Positions 50,161 to 60,039 are shown, counted from the first letter of the stretch. The stretch is DNA of 64,000 bases from Pseudomonas sp. ML96 (GCF_000761545.1 NZ_JPMY01000012.1:62001-126000); one strand, 5' to 3'. Numbers and translations: made by a program. Notes: a model not told the origin generated them from the letters alone.

Positions 50161-52365
50161 TTAGCTGGAGAGCCCCGCCGCCTTGGCCCGCGCGGCATGC
50201 AGCTTCTTGTAGCTCTCGACCAGGCGCAGATGCTTGTCGAGGCCTTCCAGCTGCATGCTGGTCGGGGTCAGGCCGTAGAAACGCACACTGCCGTCCACCG
50301 AGCCCAGCGCCGCGTCCAGCCGCTCGTTGCCGAACATACGGCGGAAGTTGGCCTCGTAATCGGCCATCTCCAGATCGTCGTCCAGCTGCACCTCCAGCAC
50401 CACGTTGAGCGCCTGGTAGAACAGGCCGCGCTCGACGGTGTTGTCGTTGTACTGCAGGAAGGCCTCGACCAGCCCCTTGGCCTGCTCGAACTTCTTCAGC
50501 GCCACGTAGATCAGCAGCTTCAGTTCGAGAATGGTCAGCTGGCCCCACACGGTGTTGTCGTCGAACTCGATGCCGATCAGCGTGGTGATGTCGGTGTAAT
50601 CGTCGACTTCGCAGTTCTCCAGGCTCTTGAGCAGGCTCTTGAGGCGCAGGTCGCTCAGGCTGTGCAGGTTGAGGATGTCGGAGCGGAAGATCAGCGCCTT
50701 GTTGGTGTTGTCCCAGATCAGGTCTTCCACCGGGTAGATTTCCGAGTAGCCCGGCACCAGGATGCGGCAGGCGTTGGCACCGAGGTCGTCGTACACGGCC
50801 ATGTACACCTCCTTGCCCAGGTCCTCGAGGATGCCGAACAGGGTCGCGGCTTCCTGGGCATTCGAGTCTTCGCCCTCACCGGAGAAGTCCCACTCTACAA
50901 ACTCGTAGTCGGCCTTGGCGCTGAAGAAGCGCCAGGACACCACGCCGCTGGAGTCGATGAAGTGCTCGACGAAGTTGTTCGGCTCGGTCAGCGCCTGGCT
51001 CTCGAAGGTCGGCTGCGGCAGGTCGTTGAGGCCCTCGAAGCTGCGGCCCTGGAGCAGCTCGGTGAGGCTGCGTTCCAGCGCCACCTCGAAGCTCGGGTGC
51101 GCGCCGAACGAGGCGAACACGCCGCCGGTGCGCGGGTTCATCAGGGTCACGCACATCACCGGGAATTCGCCGCCCAGCGAGGCGTCCTTGACCAGCACCG
51201 GGAAGCCCTGCTCCTCCAGGCCCTTGATGCCAGCAACGATGCCGGGGTACTTGGCCAGCACCTCCTGCGGCACGTCCGGCAGGGCCAGTTCCTCTTCGAG
51301 GATTTCGCGCTTGACCGCACGCTCGAAGATTTCCGACAGGCACTGCACCTGCGCTTCGGCCAGGGTGTTGCCGGCGCTCATGCCGTTGGAGAGATACAGG
51401 TTCTCGATCAGGTTGGACGGGAAGTACACCACCTCGCCGTCCGACTGGCGCACAAAGGGTAGTGAGCAGATGCCGCGCGCCTTGTTGCCGGAGTTGGTGT
51501 CGTACAGGTGCGAGCCGCGCAGCTCGCCGTCCGGGTTGTAGATCTCCAGGCAGTACTCGTCGAGGATCTCTTCCGGCAGTGCGTCCTTCGGGCCGGGCTT
51601 GAACCACTGCTCGTTGGGGTAATGGACGAAATCGGCATTGGCGATTTCCTCGCCCCAGAACTGGTCGTTGTAGAAGAAGTTGCAGTTCAGCCGCTCGATG
51701 AACTCGCCCAGGGCCGAGGCCAGCGCGCTCTCCTTGGTCGCGCCCTTGCCGTTGGTGAAGCACAGCGGCGACTGGGCGTCACGGATATGCAGCGACCAGA
51801 CGTTGGGCACGATGTTGCGCCAGGAGGCGATCTCGATCTTCATGCCCAGGCCGGCGAGGATGGCCGACATGTTGGCGATGGTCTGCTCCAGCGGCAGGTC
51901 CTTGCCGAGGATGCGCGTACCCTCGCCCTCGGTCAGCGCCGGGATCAGCAGGGCCTGGGCGTCGGCGTCGAGGTTTTCCACCTCTTCGATGATGAAATCG
52001 GGGCCGGTCTGCACCACTTTCTTTACGGTGCAGCGGTCGATGGAACGCAGGATGCCGACGCGGTCCTTCTCGGAGATGTCCGCCGGCAGCTCGACCTGGA
52101 TCTTGAAGATCTGCTTGTAGCGGTCTTCCGGGTCGACGATGTTGTTCTGCGACAGGCGGATATTTTCCGTGGGGATGTTGCGCGTCTGGCAGTACAGCTT
52201 GACGAAGTAGGCCGCGCACAACGCCGAGGACGCCAGGAAGTAGTCGAACGGCCCCGGCGCCGAGCCATCGCCCTTGTAGCGAATGGGCTGGTCGGCGATC
52301 ACCGTGAAGTCATCGAACTTGGCTTCGAGACGGAGGTTGTCGAGAAAGTTGACCTTGATTTCCAT
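50161..52365 (-). CDS. ycaO: OsmC-YcaO fusion protein
   Basis: A 734-residue protein starting at 52365 (MEIKVNFLDNLRLEAKFDDF). Residues 1-130 are an OsmC-like domain (GDGSAPGPFDYFLASSALCAAYFVKLY, with the Cys and Glu positions expected of that fold). Residues 170-560 are a YcaO domain that binds ATP in an unusual way (TKESALASALGEFIERL, then EAQVQCLSEIFERAVKREIL). The C-terminal 150 residues are a helical repeat-like extension (TILELKLLIYVALKKFEQAK). E. coli YcaO shares this layout and was linked to methylthiolation of ribosomal protein S12 by RimO. No partner peptide gene is adjacent. Confidence 0.93.
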   Translation of the reverse strand: MEIKVNFLDNLRLEAKFDDFTVIADQPIRYKGDGSAPGPFDYFLASSALCAAYFVKLYCQTRNIPTENIRLSQNNIVDPEDRYKQIFKIQVELPADISEKDRVGILRSIDRCTVKKVVQTGPDFIIEEVENLDADAQALLIPALTEGEGTRILGKDLPLEQTIANMSAILAGLGMKIEIASWRNIVPNVWSLHIRDAQSPLCFTNGKGATKESALASALGEFIERLNCNFFYNDQFWGEEIANADFVHYPNEQWFKPGPKDALPEEILDEYCLEIYNPDGELRGSHLYDTNSGNKARGICSLPFVRQSDGEVVYFPSNLIENLYLSNGMSAGNTLAEAQVQCLSEIFERAVKREILEEELALPDVPQEVLAKYPGIVAGIKGLEEQGFPVLVKDASLGGEFPVMCVTLMNPRTGGVFASFGAHPSFEVALERSLTELLQGRSFEGLNDLPQPTFESQALTEPNNFVEHFIDSSGVVSWRFFSAKADYEFVEWDFSGEGEDSNAQEAATLFGILEDLGKEVYMAVYDDLGANACRILVPGYSEIYPVEDLIWDNTNKALIFRSDILNLHSLSDLRLKSLLKSLENCEVDDYTDITTLIGIEFDDNTVWGQLTILELKLLIYVALKKFEQAKGLVEAFLQYNDNTVERGLFYQALNVVLEVQLDDDLEMADYEANFRRMFGNERLDAALGSVDGSVRFYGLTPTSMQLEGLDKHLRLVESYKKLHAARAKAAGLSS

Positions 52366-52499
52366 GGGGTTACCAGACGCAGGCAAGACGAAATGGCCGC
52401 CATTATCCGGCTTTTGCGTGGGAAGTCTTGCCCCGGCGACGGCCTGCCGCGCCAAGGGCGCTACAATGCCGGGCCAACCCGCCGCAAAGCCGCCTGCCG

Positions 52500-53183
52500 A
52501 TGTTCACCCTCAGCCACCTCAACACCCCGCCGCCTGAGTCCCTGAAAAGCCAGGTGCTGCAGATGGTGGTGGACTACTTCAGCGACCTCAGCCCGGCGCC
52601 GCTCACCCCAAGCAACCCGCTGTACCAGCTGTACCAGTATGTGATCGGCTTCGAGGTGCACCTGTACCTGCAGGCCATGGGCAGCGAGCCGGACAGCAGC
52701 GCGCGGCTGATCCTGGCGCTGGACGATGAAGACCCGTCCCAGGTGCTGGGCTTCGCCCTGTACCTGCCGAGCAAGGACGATCCCGAGGCCTGCACCCTGC
52801 TCTACACCGCCGTGCAGGCCAGCCACCGCCGCCAGGGCATCGCCCGCGCCATGCTGCAGCAGATGCAGCTACTCCACCCGCACGCCGCACTGGCCTGCGT
52901 CGCCAGCCGCGTGCCGACCTTCGCCGCCCTGGGCTTTCGCGTACTCGGCGCACGCGGCCCGCAGGTGCTGATGAACAGCCGCGACCACGCCTCGGACGGC
53001 CTGGTCGCCGTGCAGGACCTGACGCCGATCTTCCACTCCAAGGAGGTCGGGCAGATCCACACCTACCTGGTCAAACAACACGGCCAGAAGGCCATGCGCG
53101 ATGCCGAGAAGCAGCGTGATCGTCTGCTCGATCAGTTGGCCTATCAGGCTGAAATCGTCGTGCGTGAGCGGCGGCTGCACTGA
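52500..53183 (+). CDS. GNAT-family acetyltransferase
   Basis: A 227-residue protein starting at 52500 (MFTLSHLNTPPPESLKSQVL). The acetyl-CoA-binding motif is in LYTAVQASHRRQGIARAMLQQM, following the beta strand QVLGFALYLPSKDD, and VASRVPTFAALGFRVLGARG is the usual C-terminal strand/helix of GNAT enzymes. The C-terminal 40 residues are a charged helix (HGQKAMRDAEKQRDRLLDQL). It is divergent from the YcaO gene. Substrate unknown. Confidence 0.85.
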   Translation: MFTLSHLNTPPPESLKSQVLQMVVDYFSDLSPAPLTPSNPLYQLYQYVIGFEVHLYLQAMGSEPDSSARLILALDDEDPSQVLGFALYLPSKDDPEACTLLYTAVQASHRRQGIARAMLQQMQLLHPHAALACVASRVPTFAALGFRVLGARGPQVLMNSRDHASDGLVAVQDLTPIFHSKEVGQIHTYLVKQHGQKAMRDAEKQRDRLLDQLAYQAEIVVRERRLH

Positions 53184-53289
53184 AGCCAACCCAGCCGCCC
53201 AGCGTGCTGACCCCGCCGACGGACGCCCGGAAGAACTGATTATTTTCTGAGCTACGCTTTCCCTCCTGATCGACCCCGAGGGAACGGCT

Positions 53290-54165
53290 ATGAAAGAGTT
53301 CTTGGACTACCTGCAGTCGCTGGTCGCCGATGGCGGACCAGAGCCACATCAGTACGACGATCTGAATGACTGGTTTCATCGGGCAAGCAGCAGTGTAAGC
53401 AGCCTGACCAAGGCCGAGCTGACGCAGCTGTGGGACTCCTTCGGCCGGGTCTTTTCCATGGAAACCCTGCAGGGCTTCTCGGCTCGCAAGCCCTACGGCT
53501 ATGCAGGCGACTTCGACATCATCGAGCGCATCTATATCCGGCACGCGTCCCCGGATCCGGAGCTGTATCGGTGGGACCAGTTCTTCCACTGGCAGGTGGC
53601 ATGCAAGGCCGTGTGCAACCGCAAGACTTACTTCAAGGACGCCATGCAGCACCTGCAGTCAGTCAATCCGGATGCCCGAGTGCTGGATGTGGCCTGCGGC
53701 TCCTGTCGAGATATCTACGAATTCCTTCAAGCAAACCCACAGAGCCGCCTTTCGTTCGACTGCATCGACCTCGATGAAAAAGCCATCGCCTTCGCCCGCA
53801 AGCTAGTCACTGCTCAACAGGTCAATCTCTGGCAAGGCAATGCCTTTCACTACACCTTCCGCGCCAAACACTATGACATCGTCTGGTCCGCTGGACTATT
53901 CGACTATCTCGAAGACCGTCACTTCCGCGTTCTTCTGAAAAGACTGGCGCGCGCCGTGAAACCGGGCGGCGAGCTGATAATCGGCAACTTTACGGAACCG
54001 AACCAATCGCGCGCCTATATGGAATTCGGCGGCTGGATACTCATCCATCGAACCGCCAGCCAACTAATTGAGCTCGCCGCGCAGGCCGGCATGGCCCACA
54101 ACGAGATCACCATTCGCCAGGAGCCCATCGGCCTCAATCTGTTCATGCATGTTCGCCTGCCCTGA
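53290..54165 (+). CDS. Class I SAM-dependent methyltransferase
   Basis: A 291-residue methyltransferase. Motif I is ARVLDVACGSCRDIYEFL near residue 137, the acidic ribose contact is in SFDCIDLDEKAIAFARK, motif II is in YDIVWSAGLFDYLEDRHF, and motif III is AVKPGGELIIGNFTEPN. The N-terminal 100 residues are a helical cap containing FSARKPYGYAGDFDIIERIY, a phrase found in extracellular-factor-type methyltransferases of Proteobacteria. Substrate not defined. Confidence 0.87.
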   Translation: MKEFLDYLQSLVADGGPEPHQYDDLNDWFHRASSSVSSLTKAELTQLWDSFGRVFSMETLQGFSARKPYGYAGDFDIIERIYIRHASPDPELYRWDQFFHWQVACKAVCNRKTYFKDAMQHLQSVNPDARVLDVACGSCRDIYEFLQANPQSRLSFDCIDLDEKAIAFARKLVTAQQVNLWQGNAFHYTFRAKHYDIVWSAGLFDYLEDRHFRVLLKRLARAVKPGGELIIGNFTEPNQSRAYMEFGGWILIHRTASQLIELAAQAGMAHNEITIRQEPIGLNLFMHVRLP

Positions 54166-54293
54166 GACAGCTCCCAGCAACGGACTAACGGCGGCAAGCG
54201 TCGCTTGCATTCCGGGCACCCGCCGGTAAGGTGTCGCACGCTGGCACATTGATAGCGTGCCAGGTCTTACCAACACTCAGGAACGAGTAATTC

Positions 54294-54734
54294 ATGTCTA
54301 AGAAAATGATGGGTGCAGCGGCGCTCGGTATAGCACTGCTGTCGGGTTGTGCATCCGTACCGATGGAATCCTCCGAGAAGGATCAGGCGCTCAAGGCCTT
54401 CCCAACCCCGCCGCAGGACCAGGCTGGTCTGTATATCTTCCGCGACTCCTCACTCGGCCCGGCGCTGAAGAAGACCGTCACCGTCGATGGTGAGGTCATT
54501 GGCGAAACCGCGATCAACACCTACTTCTACCGCACCGTCACTCCGGGCCAACACGTACTGGCAACCGAGTCGGAGTTCAGCGACAACACCCTCACACTCA
54601 ATGCCGAAGCCGGCAAAAACCACTACGTGCGCCAGTACATCAAGCTCGGCGTGTTCGTCGGTGGCGCCAACCTTGAGCAGGTTTCCGAAACCGAAGGCCG
54701 CAAGGCCGTGCTGGAAACCGAGCTGGCGCGCTAA
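54294..54734 (+). CDS. DUF2846-type lipoprotein
   Basis: A 146-residue lipoprotein with lipobox IALLSGCASV (Cys19). The mature domain (GLYIFRDSSLGPALKKTVTVDGEVIGETAINTYFYRTV, with later GKNHYVRQYIKLGVFVGGAN) matches the DUF2846 pattern of small beta-sandwich lipoproteins. Its role is unknown; such proteins sit in the cell envelope and are common in Pseudomonas. Confidence 0.8.
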   Translation: MSKKMMGAAALGIALLSGCASVPMESSEKDQALKAFPTPPQDQAGLYIFRDSSLGPALKKTVTVDGEVIGETAINTYFYRTVTPGQHVLATESEFSDNTLTLNAEAGKNHYVRQYIKLGVFVGGANLEQVSETEGRKAVLETELAR

Positions 54735-54870
54735 GCGAGCCATACCAGAGGTGGGCGCCAGCCCACCTCTCCCACAGTCGCCCAATCAGCACCACGGGTG
54801 ACGCAGCAGGCCGGTGCTTACCTGCACAATCGCGCATCCCTGCGCGCTATAGGCGAAACGCAGCCTGCCC

Positions 54871-55212
54871 CTAGCTCAGTTGATCGATCAGCACCGCATT
54901 GGTGTACACCAGGCTACCGTCGCTGGCGCGGTGGCCAACTAGGTGGAACTGGCCACGCCCTTCCTGGGCGCTCAGATAAACGCGGAAGCGGCAATCGCTC
55001 AGCGGGCCACAGTCATCCGGCGGCACCAACTGCAGGTCGGCGAGATCGGCGTCGATCATCATCTCCTGCTCGTGGCGCGCCTGCAGGCTCGCCTCGGCCT
55101 CCTCCAGGCGCAGGTGGTTGTCGCCACCAATGTAGAAATGGAATCCACCCAGCGGTGTGGAGCGCTGGGCGTTATCGGGCTTGCACCAGCCCTCGATGGT
55201 CAGGGAACTCAT
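54871..55212 (-). CDS. Hypothetical protein
   Basis: A 113-residue acidic protein (MSSLTIEGWCKPDNAQRSTP at the start), without signal peptide or membrane helix. It has the charged helix EEAEASLQARHEQEMMIDAD and strand-rich ends. It is on the strand opposite to its neighbours and reads as one domain. No family is recognised. Confidence 0.6.
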   Translation of the reverse strand: MSSLTIEGWCKPDNAQRSTPLGGFHFYIGGDNHLRLEEAEASLQARHEQEMMIDADLADLQLVPPDDCGPLSDCRFRVYLSAQEGRGQFHLVGHRASDGSLVYTNAVLIDQLS

Positions 55213-55372
55213 GACTCACCTCCTCGCGCAGGCGCGCGGCTACGGAGCTGCGACTGCACGTGGCGGCCGCCGTCACTTAGTAGAATCCACGAGCGCCCCG
55301 ATCGTTCCGCTTAGATTTGTCAGGCTCACCGCCAGCTAGACTCCTCGGCAATCGCCGACAGGAACCCCGCAC

Positions 55373-55807
55373 ATGCGCACACTGATTCTCTCTGCCCTGC
55401 TGCTCACCCTCGCAGGCTGCGCCGGCAGCAGCCGTGACGAGCATGTACAGATGCGCCTGCAGGCCAGCCCGCGCAACGCCGGGCAGATCGCCCAGGCGAC
55501 CCTGGTGCCGCGCGAGGCGCAGACCGACGTGACCGCCTTCGTCAGCGGCGTACCCATGGGAATGACCCTACCGGTGCGCCTATATGCGTTCATTTACTCC
55601 GGTCACTGCGGCCAGTTGGACGCCAAGCCCGCCTATGAGTTGAACAACACGGTGCGCACCTCGCACAAGGGCCCGCTCGACGGCTGGCACCTGTCGCGCA
55701 GCGCCAAGGTGCCACTGAGTACCCTGCAGGCCACGCCGCACGCTCTGGTACTACGCGCTCCCTCCTCCGATGGCGGCCAGGATCTGTTCTGCGGCGACAT
55801 TCCCTGA
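55373..55807 (+). CDS. Small lipoprotein
   Basis: A 144-residue lipoprotein with lipobox LLLTLAGCAGS (Cys16). The mature part is strand-rich (MTLPVRLYAFIYSGHCGQL, then HALVLRAPSSDGGQDLFCGDIP) with two cysteines that could form a disulfide. It resembles superoxide-dismutase-like or CHRD-like small envelope folds only in size; no family is assigned. Confidence 0.7.
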   Translation: MRTLILSALLLTLAGCAGSSRDEHVQMRLQASPRNAGQIAQATLVPREAQTDVTAFVSGVPMGMTLPVRLYAFIYSGHCGQLDAKPAYELNNTVRTSHKGPLDGWHLSRSAKVPLSTLQATPHALVLRAPSSDGGQDLFCGDIP

Positions 55808-55894
55808 TTGCCCAGGTTTGCGAGCTCCGCCCGCAGCGAACGGGCGGGCCGAGGTAAGCTGCCTGCAGTTCCCCATCCGAAGAAAGGACTCCTC

Positions 55895-56248
55895 ATGACC
55901 CGACGTCTTGCCACGCTGGCTATCAGCCTCAGCCTGGCCACCCTCAGCCACGCCGCCGCAGCGGACGAAACCCAGGCGCACTACCGCGGGGCGATCTCCT
56001 GCATCGACCGGCTGTTCTGGGATCACGGCTACGACGAGGGCGACAGCCAGCGGCTGAAGATGATCAACGAGTTCCTCGCCCACTATCGGCTCCCTGCCTA
56101 TGACGAAGTCGTCTACAGCCACGGCAAGGCCATCGAAGGCGACGCCGCCATGCAGGCCTACATGGCCGGCTATGACCTGTGCTCGCAAGACACCGAGTAT
56201 GTGATCGCCCTGGGCAAGCGCTACGGCCTGGAACTGCCCGAAGAGTGA
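55895..56248 (+). CDS. Small exported protein
   Basis: A 117-residue protein with a signal peptide (LATLAISLSLATLSHAAAA). The start at 55895 follows AGAAAGGA. The mature part has two cysteines (ISCIDRLFWDHGYDEGDSQ and GYDLCSQDTEYV) likely bridged in the periplasm. It is helical and acidic. No family is recognised. Confidence 0.65.
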   Translation: MTRRLATLAISLSLATLSHAAAADETQAHYRGAISCIDRLFWDHGYDEGDSQRLKMINEFLAHYRLPAYDEVVYSHGKAIEGDAAMQAYMAGYDLCSQDTEYVIALGKRYGLELPEE

Positions 56249-56377
56249 CAGGCGCTCTGCACCTCTATACCCAACTACGCTGAGTTCACGCCCCGCAGTA
56301 AAGGTCTTCTTTACGAGTTGTCTGGGGCGTCGAATTTCATCGAAAATCCAGGCCACCCCCATCGACAAGGACGTCCG

Positions 56378-57001
56378 ATGCCATCGCGCCAACAGCTTGT
56401 AAAGATCGCCCTGGTCCTGCTTTTCAAGCTCGTCATTCTCTGGTTGGCTTTTCCTTACCTGATGATTTCACACGTGCTGTTCCTAGGCTCTACGCCTAGC
56501 ATATTGGTATTCGAGTGGCAGCCGTTTCTCTACGCAAGTGCAGTCCTCATCGCCTGCTGCAGCGTGATTACATGGTGGAAGCATGACTGGGAGGCTGCCG
56601 CTCTCGGCACTCTGACGGCAGCTACCGCCGGAGTAATGTTTATGCATCAGCCAATGATCTTTGGTAGAGGTATCGAATGGTGGTTAGCCGCACTATCACT
56701 ACCTGCCGCGATCAACTTCCTTCACCGCAACCGGCTCACTGAGTCGCTGCTAATACTCTCAGTCCTATATGTCCTCGCCTGCCTGTTCATCTTCCTGCTA
56801 TATCCCCCCATATTTCTGCTCTGGGTTGACATCAAAACTGACTACTCGCTGAGCATCACTACCCTATGGAATGTATTCACCGGCAATCTGGTGCTACTTC
56901 TTGTCGTAATCCCAACCGGCCTCCTCTACTGGCTCGGCAAACACGGCTACGCCCCCTGGTTGAACAGGCTACAGACACTGCTCAAGCGCCGTTCGGCCTA
57001 G
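56378..57001 (+). CDS. Multi-pass membrane protein
   Basis: A 207-residue protein starting at 56378 (MPSRQQLVKIALVLLFKLVI). Six hydrophobic segments are visible (about residues 9-33, 45-64, 71-91, 98-112, 118-145 and 160-182) with a basic C-terminus. Codon use is somewhat more AT-rich than in nearby metabolic genes. No transport or enzyme motif was found. Confidence 0.65.
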   Translation: MPSRQQLVKIALVLLFKLVILWLAFPYLMISHVLFLGSTPSILVFEWQPFLYASAVLIACCSVITWWKHDWEAAALGTLTAATAGVMFMHQPMIFGRGIEWWLAALSLPAAINFLHRNRLTESLLILSVLYVLACLFIFLLYPPIFLLWVDIKTDYSLSITTLWNVFTGNLVLLLVVIPTGLLYWLGKHGYAPWLNRLQTLLKRRSA

Positions 57002-57109
57002 GCTCGCCCCACCTATCGCTCGACCGCTAGGCACCTCAGGGTGCCACCCTCCCCAGCCCCCGCTACAATGCGCGCCTTACCGTGCACCGCCTGATAAAGA
57101 AGAAACACC

Positions 57110-59125
57110 ATGTCCCTGCCCAAGAACCATCTGGAACTGCTCAGCCCTGCCCGTGATGTAGCCATCGCGCGGGAGGCCATCCTGCATGGAGCCGATGCCA
57201 TCTATATCGGCGGGCCGAGCTTCGGTGCGCGGCACAACGCCTGCAACGAGGTGAGCGATATCGCCGAGCTGGTGAAGTTCGCCCACCGCTACCACGCGCG
57301 GGTGTTCACCACCCTCAACACCATCTTCCACGACGACGAGCTGGAGCAGGTCCGCACGCTGATCCACCAGCTTTACGACGCCGGCGTCGATGCGCTGATC
57401 GTGCAGGACATGGGGGTGATGGAGCTGGATATTCCGCCCATCGAGCTGCATGCCAGTACCCAGACCGATATCCGCACCCTGGACCGGGCCAAGTTCCTCG
57501 ACCAGGCCGGTTTCTCCCAGCTGGTACTGGCGCGCGAGCTGAACCTGCAGGAAATCCGCAGCATCGCCGATGCCACCGACGCCTCCATCGAGTTCTTCAT
57601 CCACGGCGCGCTGTGCGTGGCCTTCTCCGGCCAGTGCAACATCTCCCACGCGCAGACCGGGCGCAGCGCCAACCGTGGCGACTGCTCGCAGGCCTGCCGC
57701 CTACCGTACACCCTGAAGGACGACCAGGGCCGCGTGGTGGCCTTCGAGAAGCACCTGCTGTCGATGAAGGACAACAACCAGAGCGCCAACCTGCGCGCGC
57801 TGGTCGAAGCCGGCGTGCGCTCGTTCAAGATCGAGGGGCGCTACAAGGACATGGGCTACGTGAAGAACATCACCGCCCACTACCGCAAGGAACTCGACGC
57901 CATCCTCGAAGATCGCCCGGACCTGGCCCGCGCCTCCAGCGGCCGCACCGCGCACTTCTTCCTGCCCGATCCGGACAAGACCTTCCACCGCGGCAGCACC
58001 GACTACTTCGTCACCGACCGCAAAGTCGACATCGGCGCGTTCGACTCGCCGACCTTCACCGGCCTGGCCGTGGGCAACGTGGAGAAAGTCAACAAGCGCG
58101 ACCTGATCGCCGTCACCCATGAGCCGCTGTCCAACGGCGACGGCCTCAACGTGCTGGTCAAGCGCGAGGTGGTGGGCTTCCGCGCCAACATCGCCGAGCT
58201 GAAAAACGAGTTCGAGGAAGACGGCGAGAAGCGCTACCGCTACCGCGTCGAACCCAACGAGATGCCCGAGGGCCTGTTCCGCCTGCGCCCCAACCACCCG
58301 CTGTCGCGCAACCTGGATCACAACTGGCAGCAGGCGCTACTCAAGACCAGCGCCGAGCGCCGTATCGGCGTGAACTGGAAGGCCGAACTGCGCGAAGAAC
58401 AGCTCAAGCTGACCGCCACCAGCGAAGAAGGCATCGCCGTGGAGGCCGCCCTGCCCGGCCCGTTCGGCGTGGCCAACAAGCCGGAACAGGCGCTCGATGG
58501 CCTGCGCGACCTGCTGACCCAGCTCGGCACCACCGAATACCACGCCCTCGACGTAGCCCTGGATGCCCCGCAGGCCTTCTTCGTGCCCAACTCGCAGCTC
58601 AAGGCGCTACGTCGCGAGGCCGTCGAGAAGCTGACCGAAGCGCGCATCGCCGCTCACCCGCGTGGCAGCCGCAAGGCCGAGACCACTCCGCCGCCGGTGT
58701 ACCCGGAGTCGCACCTGTCGTTCCTCTACAACGTCTACAACCAGAAGGCCCGCGACTTCTACCATCGCCACGGCGTGCAGCTGATCGACGCGGCCTACGA
58801 GGCCCACGAGGAAGAAGGCGAAGTGCCGGTGATGATCACCAAGCACTGCCTGCGCTTCTCCTTCAACCTGTGCCCCAAGCAGGCCAAGGGCGTCACCGGC
58901 GTGCGCACCAAGGTACAGCCGATGCAGCTGATCCACGGCGACGAAGTGCTGACCCTGAAGTTCGACTGCAAGCCGTGCGAGATGCACATCATCGGCAAGA
59001 TGAAGGGCCATATCCTCCACCAGCCGCAACCGGGTAGCGCGGCCCACAGCAAGATGGTCGCCAGCATCAGCCCGGAAGACCTGCTGAAGACCATCCGCAA
59101 CAAGCCGACCGGCTACAGCCACTGA
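57110..59125 (+). CDS. rlhA: U32-family tRNA/rRNA hydroxylation protein, RlhA-like
   Basis: A 671-residue U32 protein. The domain opens HLELLSPARDVAIAREAILHGADAIYIGGPSFGAR and carries the family cysteines in HGALCVAFSGQCNISHAQTG and NRGDCSQACRLPY. After FKIEGRYKDMGYVKNI comes a long C-terminal part ending in CLRFSFNLCPKQ and FDCKPCEMHIIG, which would complete an iron-sulfur cluster. The length fits RlhA (5-hydroxycytidine at 23S rRNA), not TrhP (about 450 residues). The enzyme is thought to use prephenate-derived chemistry with iron. Confidence 0.85.
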   Translation: MSLPKNHLELLSPARDVAIAREAILHGADAIYIGGPSFGARHNACNEVSDIAELVKFAHRYHARVFTTLNTIFHDDELEQVRTLIHQLYDAGVDALIVQDMGVMELDIPPIELHASTQTDIRTLDRAKFLDQAGFSQLVLARELNLQEIRSIADATDASIEFFIHGALCVAFSGQCNISHAQTGRSANRGDCSQACRLPYTLKDDQGRVVAFEKHLLSMKDNNQSANLRALVEAGVRSFKIEGRYKDMGYVKNITAHYRKELDAILEDRPDLARASSGRTAHFFLPDPDKTFHRGSTDYFVTDRKVDIGAFDSPTFTGLAVGNVEKVNKRDLIAVTHEPLSNGDGLNVLVKREVVGFRANIAELKNEFEEDGEKRYRYRVEPNEMPEGLFRLRPNHPLSRNLDHNWQQALLKTSAERRIGVNWKAELREEQLKLTATSEEGIAVEAALPGPFGVANKPEQALDGLRDLLTQLGTTEYHALDVALDAPQAFFVPNSQLKALRREAVEKLTEARIAAHPRGSRKAETTPPPVYPESHLSFLYNVYNQKARDFYHRHGVQLIDAAYEAHEEEGEVPVMITKHCLRFSFNLCPKQAKGVTGVRTKVQPMQLIHGDEVLTLKFDCKPCEMHIIGKMKGHILHQPQPGSAAHSKMVASISPEDLLKTIRNKPTGYSH

Positions 59126-59171
59126 CGGCCCAACACCGGCGCCTCACGGAGAACGGATTCGAGGTGATGCG

Positions 59172-59591
59172 ATGAGAGAAATGGATATCGGCCGGGTCGC
59201 CCGTGACTCCGGCCTGCCGGCCTCGACCCTGCGCTACTACGAGGAAAAGGGCCTGATCCGCTCCATCGGCCGCAACGGCCTGCGCCGCGTGTTCGACGAG
59301 TCGGTGCTACAACGCCTGGCGCTGATCGCCCTGGGCCGTACCGCCGGCTTCTCCCTCGACGCCATCGGCGAGATGCTGGCCGCCGAGGGCGGCCCGGCCA
59401 TCGACCGCGCACAGCTGGAGCACAAGGCCGACCAGCTGGACCAGACCATCAAGCGCCTCTCCGCCATTCGCGACGGCCTGCGCCACGCCGCGGTGTGCCC
59501 CGCCGAGAATCACCTGGCCTGCGCCAAGTTCCAGCGCCTGATGGGGCTCGCCGCCAAACAGGTAGCCAGGGACAAGCCAGAGAAGTTCTGA
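59172..59591 (+). CDS. MerR-family regulator
   Basis: A 139-residue regulator. The MerR helix-turn-helix and wing are MREMDIGRVARDSGLPASTL and RYYEEKGLIRSIGRNGLRRV. A dimerisation helix follows (residues 78-105), and the C-terminus holds two cysteines in HAAVCPAENHLACAKF that could bind a metal or sense redox state. It lies 47 bases after the RlhA-like gene and next to the monooxygenase / quinone reductase pair, which it may control. Confidence 0.88.
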   Translation: MREMDIGRVARDSGLPASTLRYYEEKGLIRSIGRNGLRRVFDESVLQRLALIALGRTAGFSLDAIGEMLAAEGGPAIDRAQLEHKADQLDQTIKRLSAIRDGLRHAAVCPAENHLACAKFQRLMGLAAKQVARDKPEKF

Positions 59592-59595
59592 GCCC

Positions 59596-59886
59596 TCAGG
59601 CGCTGAGCATCTCGATCTCGCGGATCTCGAAGTCGCGACTCAGGTAGTCCATGCGCCGCTCGCTGAACTCGCGCATGTGCGGCAGGGCCGTGTGCTCGGC
59701 AAAAGCCTCCCGCGACGCCCAGACCTCGAAGAAGATGAACAGGCTCGGGTCCTGGGCATCGCGCAGCATGTGGTACTGCACGCAGCCGGCCTCGGCGCGG
59801 CTGGGCTCGACATAAGCGCGGAACAGCTGCTCGAAGGCCTCGGCCTGCTCGGGCTTGGTATAGGCGTGAAGGATAAAGCCGTACAT
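59596..59886 (-). CDS. Quinol monooxygenase-like protein (ABM domain)
   Basis: A 96-residue protein starting at 59886 (MYGFILHAYTKPEQAEAFEQ). It is one antibiotic-biosynthesis-monooxygenase (ABM) fold, with EAGCVQYHMLRDAQDPSLFIFFEVWASREAF and AEHTALPHMREFSERRMDYL, close to YgiN. YgiN oxidises menadiol and pairs with the quinone reductase MdaB. The mdaB-like gene lies divergently 154 bases away, supporting this reading. Confidence 0.85.
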   Translation of the reverse strand: MYGFILHAYTKPEQAEAFEQLFRAYVEPSRAEAGCVQYHMLRDAQDPSLFIFFEVWASREAFAEHTALPHMREFSERRMDYLSRDFEIREIEMLSA

Positions 59887-60039
59887 GGTGTGCTCCGGGA
59901 TGAGTGATGGGCACACCCTAGCGCAATAGCGCCCCCGGCATTCATGACTTGTCAGCAACAATCATTTGCTCGCCAGCGGCTGTTTCGGCCGGGCTTGCCT
60001 GCGTAACCTGCCGGCCATTCGATATGCCCGGAGGCTTCC

